Below, piece by piece: positions 1-8,293 of a DNA stretch of 64,000 bases. How positions within the stretch are numbered: the first letter of the stretch is position 1; each line of letters opens with the position of its first letter. The position numbers and the translations under genes are program-made. Location: the NCBI GenBank assembly GCA_016794785.1, contig JAEUHC010000003.1, forward strand, positions 1 through 64,000, read 5' to 3'. This DNA is from Opitutaceae bacterium (GTDB lineage: Bacteria; Verrucomicrobiota; Verrucomicrobiia; Opitutales; Opitutaceae). The notes under the pieces were generated by a model. It ran no database searches. It saw nothing but the letters and a program-made list of their open reading frames with translations, and was not told where the DNA came from.

Positions 1-616
1 CTCCATGCTCGGGCCAGCCGTAACGGAGGGAAGCCTCCGCGCCGTTAAACTCGCGCTTCAGCACGTAGTTGATGACCCCGCCCACGGCATCGGAGCCGTA
101 GATGGACGAGGCTCCGTCACGCAGCACCTCAATGCGCTCAACGCCCGCCGTGGGGAGCTGGTTGACATTCACCGCCTGCGTGAGGCCGGCGGTCATGGGG
201 TTGATTGCCATGCGGCGGCCGTTCACGAGGATGAGTGTGGCGGTCGCGCCCATGTTGCGCAGGTTGACGTTGGCGTTGTCGCCGCGGGCGCCGGATGAGC
301 CCAGCCGGGTTTCGTTCTCGGGCAGATTTACGACCGACGGCAACGACGTGAGCAGATCGACCGGCAGCACGGCATTGCGAACTTCCATCGCGGTCTGATC
401 CAGCACGGTGACGGGGACGATCTTCTCCATGTCGAGGCGCTTGATGTTGGAGCCCGTCACGAGGAATTGCTGGAGCGCCACCGGCTCATCGTCGGGTTTG
501 GCGGAGGTGCGGATCGGTGCGGTCTGGGCGGAGACGCTGCACAGCAGCGCAAGCGACAGGAGTCCGCCGAGCAGCCGGCGAATGATTGGGGTGGTTGAGT
601 TTGTTCGATGGGTCAT
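1..616 (-). CDS. TonB-dependent receptor, N-terminal part (cut by window edge)
   Basis: This is the first ~205 residues of an outer-membrane TonB-dependent receptor that runs off the left edge. The minus-strand ATG at 616-614 opens a signal peptide (basic start, hydrophobic stretch, ending SVSAQ at about residue 31). The plug domain follows: a TonB-box-like stretch, VTGSNIKRLD, then LRNMGATATLILVNGRRM and IEVLRDGASSIYGSDAVGGVINYVL, which are standard plug motifs. The sequence type matches the receptor at 8294-11536 (VTGSNIRRID, IEVLRDGASAIYGADA), so the two are paralogues. It lies 121 bp downstream of the receptor at 738-3050 on the same strand and could be cotranscribed. The substrate cannot be told from the plug alone. 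No clear Shine-Dalgarno sequence is seen. Confidence 0.93.
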   Translation of the reverse strand, partial: MTHRTNSTTPIIRRLLGGLLSLALLCSVSAQTAPIRTSAKPDDEPVALQQFLVTGSNIKRLDMEKIVPVTVLDQTAMEVRNAVLPVDLLTSLPSVVNLPENETRLGSSGARGDNANVNLRNMGATATLILVNGRRMAINPMTAGLTQAVNVNQLPTAGVERIEVLRDGASSIYGSDAVGGVINYVLKREFNGAEASLRYGWPEHG

Positions 617-737
617 GTTTGGAGTTGGATTGGTTGATTCAGGTTTCGCACTGCCGTGCCTAGTTTTTTTTGGCAATGGGTAAAAAAAAGACCGGGCAGG
701 CGTTTTGAGCGCGCGCGGTGGAGTGGGTTGCTCGCGA

Positions 738-3050
738 TCAGTAGCGCCGTTCGATGTAGAACGAGAAACGCCGGGGCATGGTGCCGCTGTTGGCCGTGCC
801 CGTAATGACGCGTTGGTCGAGGACGTTTTGCACGCGGAGCTGCGCCTCCCACGATCCGGTCCCGACTCGCCGCACGGCCCGGACACCGACATCCCAACGA
901 AGGCTGGAGCTTTGCAGCACGATATTGTCGGGATTTAAGACGACGTCGTCCGTGTAGCCGAAGGCGTTTTGCGCGTAGAACGCCCAACTATTATCCCTAT
1001 GAACCAAATAGTTGCCGACGAAATTCAGCCGGACGGGAGTGTCGCCGCGCTGTCGCCGCTTCACCACCGAGAGGTCCGATTGCACGGCGAAGATCGCGGT
1101 GTGCGCAAAGGCCCCCGACGCATAGAAGGAAAATCGATCGGTGGGAGCGCCCGAAACTTCGACTTCCACGCCTTCCGAGGTGGCACTGGGATCGACGACG
1201 TTTTCGCGCCAGTTGAACTGCGGGCTTAACTCGTCGTTGCGGTTGGTCCGAAAGTTTACGGAGCGAATATCGCTTCCCTCCAGAATCTTGTAATACGACA
1301 CGTTGAACGTGAGCCGGCCATTGAGCACTTCCGATTTCAGCCCGATTTCGTCGAGTTCCACGGTGCGGGCGGCCGAGACGCGCTGCGCAGGATCGCGTCC
1401 CGCGACACCGAACGTGCCTTCCGGAAAACGGAGGACGTTGCGGGTCGGATCCTGCTGCTCGGCGTGAACGGCGAAGGCCGTCAGCCAGGGAACAACACGG
1501 AACGAGCCGCCGAGGCGCCACGTCTTGTCCGTGGGTTCGGGCCGCGAAGCGGTGAAGGTGTTGGTCCTCCGATCCCGGATATCCTCTTCGATCTTGTCGT
1601 AGCGCCAGCCGCCGGTCAGTTGGAGCCGGTTCTTCCATGCTTTGGCCGTGTGCTGCACGTAGTAGGACGTCTCCTCGACATCACGCGTCTCGAAAGTGCT
1701 CACCGCTTGCGCCGGCAGATCGCTGCGTTTCAGATTCAGGAACGCGCTGTTTTCCAAGATGCGGAAGATGCCGCCGGTGTTGGCGCGCTTGAAACGGTCG
1801 AAGACATCCCGATGGGTAAACTCATAGCCCAGCAGTGTCTGATGGGTCATTGTCGCGAAATCGTAGTCGAGCAGGAAGTCTCCTTGGTAGGATACGAATT
1901 CGATGTCCCTTTCCGTAGTGTCATGTCGCAGCGCCATCGTCCAATCGATCGGCGGGCCCAGCGGATTGTTGGGCGCGAAGACGTAGTTGCCGAAACCACG
2001 CAGCCGGGTCAGTTCGCGATCCACCTCTGTCTTGACCCAAAGCAATCCTTGCCGAGTGGAGAACCAGCGGGTGAATTTGTGATCCAGGATACTCTGAACT
2101 TCGTAAGCCTGGGCGTCGGGTTTGACGAACGACGCGGTCTGCGGCGTGTTCAGCGGCAGCATTTTGATTTTGGCGAGGGCGCCGTCCAAGGGGAAGGTGC
2201 GCACGATGGAACCGTTGGCGGCGCGGGAAAAAAACTGGAACTCGTCCTGAATCTCGAAAAATTCAGCCGAAGGCGTCCGCCCGGACTGAAGGCTGCCCTC
2301 AATCAGTAGATTCGTGCGCTCGTTGAAGCGAAATTCCACCGAGGGAAAAAAGGCGATCGTATCGTATTTTTCGTTGGGCAGGTAGATTTCTCCCCCGGTG
2401 TAGGCCGCGATCGCCCGATAAAGCACGGAGCCGTCAGCTTTGAGCGGGCCGGTCTGATCCACCTCGGCTTTGTAGTAGCCGAAGTCATCGGCCGTAAATC
2501 GCAGCGACGTGGCCGGTTTCGGCTGCGGCTTCTTGGTGATTAGGTTCACCACGCCACCCGCCTCGCCGCGACCGGTGGTGGCGGAACCCAAACCCTTGAT
2601 GACTTCGACGCGTGCGATGTTGGAGAGGTCCTTCCGGAAATGCAGCGACGAGCCCGTGGTGTAGCGAAAGCTGTTTCGGAACTGACTGAACACGTCGATC
2701 GAACGCACTTGGAATTGGTCTTGTCCGCCGTTGCGGACCGTCACGCCGGGCAGAAAGGCCACGGCCTCACCCAAGCTGGGCGCCACCAATTCCTTGATCA
2801 TGCGTTCGGAGGCGATGTTGACCGTCTGGGGAACGTCGCGCAAAGGCGTGTTGAGGCGGGTGAGCGACGTCGAGGAAGTGACGCCGTAACCGCTGGCGTC
2901 CTCCTTGGCCTCGACCGAGAACGGAGCGAGGACCAGAACTTCTTTCTCACCGGCAGGCGGCGGTTGGGCCGACTGAGCCCAAACCGGCAGTCCGGCCGAC
3001 AAGAGCGCCACGACGGTGGTGATACGGGAGTATGGACGGATGTCTGGCAT
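738..3050 (-). CDS. TonB-dependent receptor, siderophore-receptor type
   Basis: A complete outer-membrane receptor of 770 aa that would move a ligand into the periplasm using TonB energy. The signal peptide ends near VWAQ (residue ~26). A TonB-box-like acidic segment follows (VLVLAPFSVEAKEDASGYG). The plug has RLNTPLRDVPQTVNIASERM, VTVRNGGQDQFQVR and IARVEVIKGLGSATTGRGEAGGVVNLI. The remaining ~530 residues are a beta-barrel rich in alternating aromatic and polar residues, ending in the outer-membrane signature FSFYIERRY. The 'LRDVPQTVN' plug wording is typical of the ferrichrome/FecA-like siderophore-receptor family, but in this phylum such receptors also serve sugars. It reads away from the divergent LacI gene at 3347, with a ~300-bp gap between them. 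Confidence 0.93.
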   Translation of the reverse strand: MPDIRPYSRITTVVALLSAGLPVWAQSAQPPPAGEKEVLVLAPFSVEAKEDASGYGVTSSTSLTRLNTPLRDVPQTVNIASERMIKELVAPSLGEAVAFLPGVTVRNGGQDQFQVRSIDVFSQFRNSFRYTTGSSLHFRKDLSNIARVEVIKGLGSATTGRGEAGGVVNLITKKPQPKPATSLRFTADDFGYYKAEVDQTGPLKADGSVLYRAIAAYTGGEIYLPNEKYDTIAFFPSVEFRFNERTNLLIEGSLQSGRTPSAEFFEIQDEFQFFSRAANGSIVRTFPLDGALAKIKMLPLNTPQTASFVKPDAQAYEVQSILDHKFTRWFSTRQGLLWVKTEVDRELTRLRGFGNYVFAPNNPLGPPIDWTMALRHDTTERDIEFVSYQGDFLLDYDFATMTHQTLLGYEFTHRDVFDRFKRANTGGIFRILENSAFLNLKRSDLPAQAVSTFETRDVEETSYYVQHTAKAWKNRLQLTGGWRYDKIEEDIRDRRTNTFTASRPEPTDKTWRLGGSFRVVPWLTAFAVHAEQQDPTRNVLRFPEGTFGVAGRDPAQRVSAARTVELDEIGLKSEVLNGRLTFNVSYYKILEGSDIRSVNFRTNRNDELSPQFNWRENVVDPSATSEGVEVEVSGAPTDRFSFYASGAFAHTAIFAVQSDLSVVKRRQRGDTPVRLNFVGNYLVHRDNSWAFYAQNAFGYTDDVVLNPDNIVLQSSSLRWDVGVRAVRRVGTGSWEAQLRVQNVLDQRVITGTANSGTMPRRFSFYIERRY

Positions 3051-3309
3051 ACGTGGGAGGGTGCAGGGTTCGTGGTTTGACTACCGAGGTGGAGAGGGCG
3101 CTGCCGCCTGTGAATCCTTGCGGTCTTCACTGGCAGCCGCAGCGGATGAAAGACGGTGATGGATTGAGTGCTTGCTTCGGGTCAGGTCCGATAGGCAATA
3201 ACGCGGATGAAATTGCGCAGGGTAAAAGGGCACCGTGGGAGGGAAGGAGGGTGGTCGGTGAACAGCGCGGGGACCGCCATTCAATAACGTGACCAAAATT
3301 TTGTGCGGG

Positions 3310-3337
3310 TTGACGTGCAATGGGGCTGCCGTGTTAT
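3310..3337 (+). promoter_or_regulatory. Candidate sigma-70 promoter of the LacI gene
   Basis: A TTGACG -35-like box at 3310-3315 and a TGTTAT -10-like box at 3332-3337 are separated by 16 bp. The -10 box falls inside the palindrome at 3332-3344, as expected for an autorepressed gene. The predicted transcription start (~3344) leaves almost no leader before the GTG at 3347, so the mRNA may be leaderless. The promoter is assigned by eye. Confidence 0.45.
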
Positions 3338-3344
3338 TGTAACA
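3332..3344. promoter_or_regulatory. Palindromic operator TGTTATTGTAACA (copy 1)
   Basis: A perfect inverted repeat with 5-bp arms and a 3-bp centre (TGTTA-TTG-TAACA), just before the LacI GTG start. The exact reverse complement occurs at 4429-4441, before the galactonate operon. Placement at the regulator and at its adjacent target operon is the usual arrangement for an autoregulating local repressor. Confidence 0.75.
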
Positions 3345-3346
3345 GC

Positions 3347-4393
3347 GTGGGAAGCCCAACCTCTCTAAAAAATCTTCGAGCGATCGCCGAAGCCTGCGAC
3401 GTATCGGCCATGACCGTTTCCCGCGTGCTGCGGAATTTTCCCAACGTGGCATCCGATACCCGGCGCCGCGTGCTATCGGCCGCGAAAAAACTCGGTTATG
3501 TGCCTGATCCGCACATGGCGCGGCTGATGGCGCGAATCCGCAGCTACCGACAGCGGCGTGCCGCGGCGGTTATCGCGCTGGTGCGCGATGAGATTCCAGG
3601 GGACGAATTGCTCGATCACGCTTATCAATATGTCGCACTTGACGACATCCGCATGCGGGCGGCGCGACATGGCTACCGCGCCGAGGAGTTTCGGCTTGAT
3701 CGCACGCGGATGTCGGCTGCGCGCTTGGCGCAGATCCTTGAGACCCGCGGAATCGAGGGCCTGATTATTTCGCCGCAGTCTTCGCATAGCATCGGCACCG
3801 AACTCGATTACTCGAGGTTCGCGGCGGTGACGCTGGGCTATGGGCTCACGCAGCCGGCGCTTCACCGTGCGAGCACGCACATGACACGCGGCATTCAGCA
3901 GGCGACTGCCGAGTTGGCGGCACGTGGCTACCGGCGGATTGGTTTGGCGATCACGCAGTGGGTGGATAACCGCTCCGACCACGCTTATCAGGGTGCAATG
4001 CTGACGTATCAGCAGCAAATCCCGCCGCGAGATCGCGTGCCGTTGCTGTTGTTCCCGGAGAACAATCTAGCCCAAGAATACGAAATCTTCCGCAGGTGGT
4101 TCCAGCGGCATCGTCCGGATGTCGTTATTTCGTTCGATTCCTACGTCCCGGAGTGGCTGACCGAAAAGCTTGGTCGTCGCATTCCGGAACAGGTCGGGAT
4201 GGTCGTGCACGATTGGGCGGAGCGCCATCGGAACTTCGCCGGCATTCATCATCGTCGGGCCCAGGTTGCGTCCGCGGCGGTGGATATGCTGGCGACGCTT
4301 CTGATGCACAACGAGCGCGGGGTGCCAGACATTCCGCGTCAGACGCTGACACCTCCCGCGTGGGTCGATGGTCCGAGTATCCGTCCGCGCTGA
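3347..4393 (+). CDS. LacI-family regulator of the galactonate operon
   Basis: A 348-aa transcription factor. An N-terminal LacI helix-turn-helix (LRAIAEACDVSAMTVSRVLR, residues ~8-27) is followed by a periplasmic-binding-protein-like effector domain (from ~60) with ALVRDEI, IEGLIISPQ and the C-terminal GMVVHDW segment. The hinge reads DPHMARLMARIRSY, not the usual NxxARxL. That fits an operator with a TTG centre instead of a central CG. GTG at 3347 is chosen because an in-frame ATG at 3320 would lie upstream of the -10 box and operator; neither start has a good Shine-Dalgarno. It sits directly before the dgo operon with the same operator in front of both, so it is inferred to repress that operon until galactonate or a derivative binds. 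Confidence 0.88.
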   Translation: MGSPTSLKNLRAIAEACDVSAMTVSRVLRNFPNVASDTRRRVLSAAKKLGYVPDPHMARLMARIRSYRQRRAAAVIALVRDEIPGDELLDHAYQYVALDDIRMRAARHGYRAEEFRLDRTRMSAARLAQILETRGIEGLIISPQSSHSIGTELDYSRFAAVTLGYGLTQPALHRASTHMTRGIQQATAELAARGYRRIGLAITQWVDNRSDHAYQGAMLTYQQQIPPRDRVPLLLFPENNLAQEYEIFRRWFQRHRPDVVISFDSYVPEWLTEKLGRRIPEQVGMVVHDWAERHRNFAGIHHRRAQVASAAVDMLATLLMHNERGVPDIPRQTLTPPAWVDGPSIRPR

Positions 4394-4428
4394 AGGGCGC
4401 GGCTGCCGGGAATTTTTGGTGACCACTG

Positions 4429-4441
4429 TGTTACAATAACA
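4429..4441. promoter_or_regulatory. Palindromic operator TGTTACAATAACA (copy 2), dgo operon
   Basis: The exact reverse complement of the palindrome at 3332-3344. It lies 35 bp after the LacI stop and ahead of the hydroxyacid dehydrogenase gene. A good -10-like hexamer, TACAAT (4432-4437), lies inside it, so a bound repressor would cover the promoter. No convincing -35 box was identified. Confidence 0.75.
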
Positions 4442-4506
4442 GTTACAGGAGAGTTGCGCCACCTGCCGCATTGGCGGACATACGCCGGTCGCCACTGCGG
4501 CTCTCC

Positions 4507-5484
4507 ATGTCTTCCGAATCAGCGCCCTTGATCCTATTTACCAACGCGGTGCCCGTCGAGGTTCTGGTCCCGCTCAAAGGAATTGCTCGCGTGGTGCTCG
4601 GACCCGCTGGCGGCGACTTGATGCCTCGGGCAGAAGTGCTGCGGCTTGCTCCAGAACTTGCCGGCATCGTGAATCAGGCGGAACTACGGGTGGATGCCGA
4701 GCTCTTGGACTGCGCACCAAAATTGAAAGTGGTCGCCAATGTTTCGATTGGCGTGAACAATTTGGATATACCGCTCATGCAGCGGCGCGGGGTTTTTGCC
4801 ACCAATGTTCCGCACGCGTTTGTCGAATCCACGGCGGACTTCACTCTTGGGGCTTTGCTGGCCGTCGCCCGAAGGATTCATGAAGCCGATAGTTATGTGC
4901 GAGCGGGCGGATGGCGCAGCTTCCAGCCCGGAGTTTGGGATGGGGCGTTGCTCCATGGCAAAACATTGGGTCTCGTTGGCTACGGCGCAATCGGTCAGGC
5001 GGTCGCGCAAAGGGCGCGGGGCTTTGGACTGCGCATCCTCTTTCATCAACGCACGCCGGTCGATCATAGCGACTATGCTGCGCTCGACCGGTTGCTGCGC
5101 GAAGCCGACGTAGTCTCGCTGCACCTGCCTCTCAATCGAGACTCCGAGGGATTGATCGGTGCGGCCCGCTTGGCGCAGATGAAGCGCGGTGCCCTCCTCA
5201 TCAACGCGTCGCGTGGTCGCATCGTGGATGAATCGGCTCTGGTCGCAGCGCTGGAATCCGGCCATCTCGCGGGCGCGGCGCTGGATGTCTTCGAGAATGA
5301 GCCCCAGGTTCATCCCGCGTTGCTTGCCATGCGCAATGTCGTGCTCACTCCCCATATCGGCGGAGGCACGCGCGAAAGCCGCCTCCGGGCTCGCCTTCAC
5401 TGTGTCAATGACGTTGCCCGGGTTCTAGCCGGACAGCGTCCGCTCAATCCGCTCAATGAGCCAGTCGTGGCCCTGCGCAGCTGA
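4507..5484 (+). CDS. D-2-hydroxyacid dehydrogenase (glyoxylate/hydroxypyruvate reductase-like)
   Basis: A 325-aa NAD(P)-dependent dehydrogenase of the D-isomer 2-hydroxyacid family, interconverting a 2-oxoacid and a D-2-hydroxyacid. The Rossmann motif GLVGYGAIGQAVAQRA is in the middle. The catalytic Arg lies in INASRGRIVDESAL, the Glu in ALDVFENEP and the His in LTPHIGGGT, so the active-site triad is complete. ATG at 4507 gives a normal family N-terminus; an in-frame TTG at 4471 would add 12 residues. It is the first gene after the operator and is followed at 29 bp by dgoD. It is not a step of the classical galactonate route. Reduction or oxidation of a sugar-acid intermediate, or glyoxylate handling, is possible. 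Confidence 0.9.
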   Translation: MSSESAPLILFTNAVPVEVLVPLKGIARVVLGPAGGDLMPRAEVLRLAPELAGIVNQAELRVDAELLDCAPKLKVVANVSIGVNNLDIPLMQRRGVFATNVPHAFVESTADFTLGALLAVARRIHEADSYVRAGGWRSFQPGVWDGALLHGKTLGLVGYGAIGQAVAQRARGFGLRILFHQRTPVDHSDYAALDRLLREADVVSLHLPLNRDSEGLIGAARLAQMKRGALLINASRGRIVDESALVAALESGHLAGAALDVFENEPQVHPALLAMRNVVLTPHIGGGTRESRLRARLHCVNDVARVLAGQRPLNPLNEPVVALRS

Positions 5485-5513
5485 ATGAGTCACTTCGATG
5501 CCGTTCTCCTCGA

Positions 5514-6632
5514 ATGAAAATATCGCGACTTGAAACATTTCACGTGCGCCCTCGTTGGCTGATCGTGCGCGTGCAAACCGACACGGGTTTGACTGGTCTC
5601 GGTGAGGCGACCCTCGAAGGTGCGTCGCTCACCGTCGAGACGATGCTGTGTGAAATGAGCCGCTGGCTGATCGGTCAGGATCCGCGGCGTATCGAATACA
5701 TCTGGCAGCATCTCTACCGCGGGGGATTCTATCGCGGCGGGCCGGTTCATTGCACCGCTCTTTCCGGCGTCGACATGGCGCTCTGGGACATCCTCGGAAA
5801 ATCGCTGGGCGTCCCGGTCCACCAGTTGCTCGGTGGACGCGTGCGCGATCGGATTCGGATGTATGCCTGGACCGACGCCGGCACGGCCGACAACTATGTC
5901 AACTCGGTGCGCGACCTGCGCGACACCCGCGGGCTCACGGCCTTCAAATACAACGCCACGGGTATGATGCGTCCGCTTTCTGCTCCCGCAGCCCTGCAAG
6001 CGGCGGCCGATCGTCTGGGCTCCTTGCGGCAGGCCGCCGGGCCTCACGTCGATATTGGGGCAGATTTTCACGGCCGCCTGACTTTTCCCGACGCCAAGCG
6101 CCTGGCCAAATTGCTGGAGCAACACCAGCCGATGTTCATCGAGGAACCGATTCTGCCCGGCGACGCGGACGGACTGAGGGAGATCGCGGATGCCACCAGC
6201 ATCCCCATCGCGGCCGGCGAAAGGCTGTTCACCCGGTGGCAATTTCAAGAACTGATCGAGAAATGCGCGGTGCGCGTCGTGCAGCCTGACGTGGCGCACG
6301 CGGGAGGAATTTCCGAGGTGCGGCGCATCGCTGCCATGGCGGAATCACGGGATATTCTTATTGCCCCGCACTGCCCGCTGAGTCCGGTGGCGCTCGCCGC
6401 CAGCCTGCAGCTCGATGCTGCCTGCCCAAATTTTTTCATTCAAGAACACGTGACGCTCGGCGAAACACTGCTAGCCGAACCCTTCGTCATTGAAGCGGGC
6501 CACATCAGCGTGCCCGATCGCCCCGGTCTCGGGATCGAGTTGGATGAGCACAAGCTCGCTGCCGAACAGTTTGACGGTGTATGGGACACTCCACGCTTCA
6601 CGGCGGAGGATGGAGGCTTCGCTGAATGGTGA
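5514..6632 (+). CDS. dgoD: D-galactonate dehydratase
   Basis: A 372-aa enolase-superfamily enzyme that dehydrates D-galactonate to 2-dehydro-3-deoxy-D-galactonate, the first step of the De Ley-Doudoroff pathway. It closely resembles E. coli DgoD throughout: RAGFYRGGP-like YRGGFYRGGPVH, the metal-ligand region DFHGRLTFPDAK, FIEEPILPGDA and IPIAAGERLFTRWQF, the catalytic His region IAPHCPLSPVALAA, and the Trp-terminated tail. Length matches the family. It overlaps dgoK by 7 bp, so the two are translated together. Cytoplasmic; no signal peptide. Upstream relatives such as rhamnonate dehydratase are less likely given the neighbouring dgoK and dgoA. Confidence 0.93.
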   Translation: MKISRLETFHVRPRWLIVRVQTDTGLTGLGEATLEGASLTVETMLCEMSRWLIGQDPRRIEYIWQHLYRGGFYRGGPVHCTALSGVDMALWDILGKSLGVPVHQLLGGRVRDRIRMYAWTDAGTADNYVNSVRDLRDTRGLTAFKYNATGMMRPLSAPAALQAAADRLGSLRQAAGPHVDIGADFHGRLTFPDAKRLAKLLEQHQPMFIEEPILPGDADGLREIADATSIPIAAGERLFTRWQFQELIEKCAVRVVQPDVAHAGGISEVRRIAAMAESRDILIAPHCPLSPVALAASLQLDAACPNFFIQEHVTLGETLLAEPFVIEAGHISVPDRPGLGIELDEHKLAAEQFDGVWDTPRFTAEDGGFAEW

Positions 6633-7573
6633 CCCCACAAACCGTGACTCAATTTATTTCCTGCGATTGGGGCACCTCACGCCTGCGGCTTCGATTGGTC
6701 GAACTGGCACAGGGCCGGGTTCTGGCCGAGCACGCCTCCGACGAAGGTATCCAGCATTTGGCCAAGCTGCATCCCGCCCAGCACGGACGGCGCGAATTCC
6801 TTGGCGCGGTGCTCGAGCGTGGCATCGGCGCGCTGGGCGTCGGCGGCCAAGCCGACATTCCTGTGGTGATTTCCGGCATGGCCTCGTCCACCTTGGGCTG
6901 GCAGTCACTGCCCTACGCGTCCTTGCCGGCGCCGATCGACGGCAGCACGGTGCGCTTCCTCGATTTTCTTCACGCTGGCCGCAAGGTGCGATTGATTTCC
7001 GGCCTGCAGGCGGCGAGCGACGTCATGCGTGGCGAAGAGACGGAATTGATCGGGCTGTTCGCCGATCCCAACCGACACGGTTTGCGTGAGAACTGCACGG
7101 TCGTGCTGCCAGGCAGCCATTCCAAGCATGTGCGATTGCACGCCGGCCAGGTTGTGGATTTTACCACCTACCTAACGGGCGAACTCTACGGCCTGCTCAG
7201 TCAAAACAGCACGCTGGCCACTCCGGGCGAAGCAATCTTCGACGAGACCGCCTTTGTCGCTGGCGTGCACGTGGCCCGAAAGCTCGGCTTGAGCGCGGCG
7301 CTCTTTCAAACCCGGGCGCGCACGGTGCTCGGGCATCTGGCCGCAGAAAGCAGCCGTGCGTTTCTCAGCGGCGTGTTGATTGGTGCGGAGGTAGCCACTT
7401 TGACCGGGGCGTCCGCGGGGAAGATCCTGCTCGCTGCGACGGATTCGTTTGCGCGTCAGTATGCCTTGGCGCTGGGTGAACTCTCACCGGATGCCGTCGT
7501 GGTGCAAATCCCCCCGACCGACTTGGCCACGGCAGTCATGAAGGGCCAGGCCAGGATTCTGTCTTTCCCATGA
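6626..7573 (+). CDS. dgoK: 2-dehydro-3-deoxygalactonokinase
   Basis: A 315-aa sugar-acid kinase that phosphorylates 2-dehydro-3-deoxy-D-galactonate at C6 with ATP, the second step of galactonate catabolism. The N-terminal phosphate-binding signature ISCDWGTSRLRLRLV matches the DgoK family. Other conserved parts are SGMASSTLGW, the central LPGSHSKHVRL and FTTYLTGELYGLL, and the C-terminal SRAFLSGVLIGAE. Length is normal. The start overlaps dgoD by 7 bp and the stop overlaps dgoA by 4 bp, so this is a translationally coupled trio. Confidence 0.92.
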   Translation: MVTPQTVTQFISCDWGTSRLRLRLVELAQGRVLAEHASDEGIQHLAKLHPAQHGRREFLGAVLERGIGALGVGGQADIPVVISGMASSTLGWQSLPYASLPAPIDGSTVRFLDFLHAGRKVRLISGLQAASDVMRGEETELIGLFADPNRHGLRENCTVVLPGSHSKHVRLHAGQVVDFTTYLTGELYGLLSQNSTLATPGEAIFDETAFVAGVHVARKLGLSAALFQTRARTVLGHLAAESSRAFLSGVLIGAEVATLTGASAGKILLAATDSFARQYALALGELSPDAVVVQIPPTDLATAVMKGQARILSFP

Positions 7574-8226
7574 CGGACCCGGCCTTCAGCGCGGCCCGGT
7601 TCGCGGCCATGCCTCTCATCGCGATTCTGCGTGGCCAGCCCGGGAGGTTCGTCGAACCGGTCGTGCAAGCTTTGTTCGAAGGTGGTTTCACCGCCTTGGA
7701 AATCACTATGAACTCGCCGGGAGCCGCGGCTCAAATCCGAGCCGCCGTGGCGCACTCGCAAGGTCGCATGAACATCGGCGCCGGCACCGTGACCACCTTG
7801 GCCGAACTCGACGAAGCCGGGGCCGCCGGAGCCAGTTTCATCGTCACACCGGTGATCGTGCCGGATGTGATTGGCGAATGCGTGCGGCGCGGATTGCCGG
7901 TATTTCCGGGCGCGTTCACGCCCACCGAGGTGCACCAAGCGCACCGACTCGGCGCGACGATGGTGAAACTTTTTCCCGCCCACCGCCTCGGCCCAGGCTA
8001 CGTGCGCGACTTGAAGGCGCCGTTGTCTTCCGTGCGTCTGCTCGCGACCGGCGGCATCACGCCCGAGACGCTGCCGGAGTATGCGCGCGCCGGCGCCGAA
8101 GGATTTGGCGTCGGAAGTCCGCTGCTGGCACCGGAACGGCTGGCTGCCGGAGATTGGGAGTGGCTGCGAAAACGAGCAGAAAGTTTCTGCGTGGCGTGGA
8201 AAGCCTCGCTCGCGCCGGAGGGCTAG
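7570..8226 (+). CDS. dgoA: 2-dehydro-3-deoxy-6-phosphogalactonate aldolase
   Basis: A 218-aa class I aldolase of the KDPG/KDPGal family that splits 2-dehydro-3-deoxy-6-phosphogalactonate into pyruvate and glyceraldehyde 3-phosphate. The Schiff-base lysine lies in MVKLFPAHRLG. The catalytic Glu is in ALEITMNSP, where the MNSP wording is the DgoA type and differs from the LRTP of Eda. Other landmarks are GAGTVTT, GAFTPTEV and ATGGITPETL. The ATG overlaps the dgoK stop (ATGA). It ends the operon and faces the converging receptor gene at 8294. Confidence 0.92.
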   Translation: MTDPAFSAARFAAMPLIAILRGQPGRFVEPVVQALFEGGFTALEITMNSPGAAAQIRAAVAHSQGRMNIGAGTVTTLAELDEAGAAGASFIVTPVIVPDVIGECVRRGLPVFPGAFTPTEVHQAHRLGATMVKLFPAHRLGPGYVRDLKAPLSSVRLLATGGITPETLPEYARAGAEGFGVGSPLLAPERLAAGDWEWLRKRAESFCVAWKASLAPEG

Positions 8227-8248
8227 AACTTTACTCGCGGCACGATCG

Positions 8249-8265
8249 GCCGGCACTGCGCCGGC
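8249..8265. terminator. Stem-loop between converging genes
   Basis: GCCGGC-ACTGC-GCCGGC lies between the dgoA stop (8226) and the receptor stop (8294). The arms can pair into a 6-bp GC stem that could end transcription from either side. No T-run follows, so a classical intrinsic terminator is not shown. Confidence 0.35.
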
Positions 8266-8293
8266 ATGGTAAGGAAAGATGCAGGGGGACCGA

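Larger units (their letters stand above)
3051..3346. promoter_or_regulatory. Divergent control region between receptor and LacI gene
   Basis: This 296-bp gap separates the receptor start (3050, minus) from the LacI regulator (3347, plus). Its right end holds the promoter and palindromic operator listed separately. The rest is GC-rich with no gene. No operator copy was found near the receptor start, so the receptor need not belong to the LacI regulon. Confidence 0.6.
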
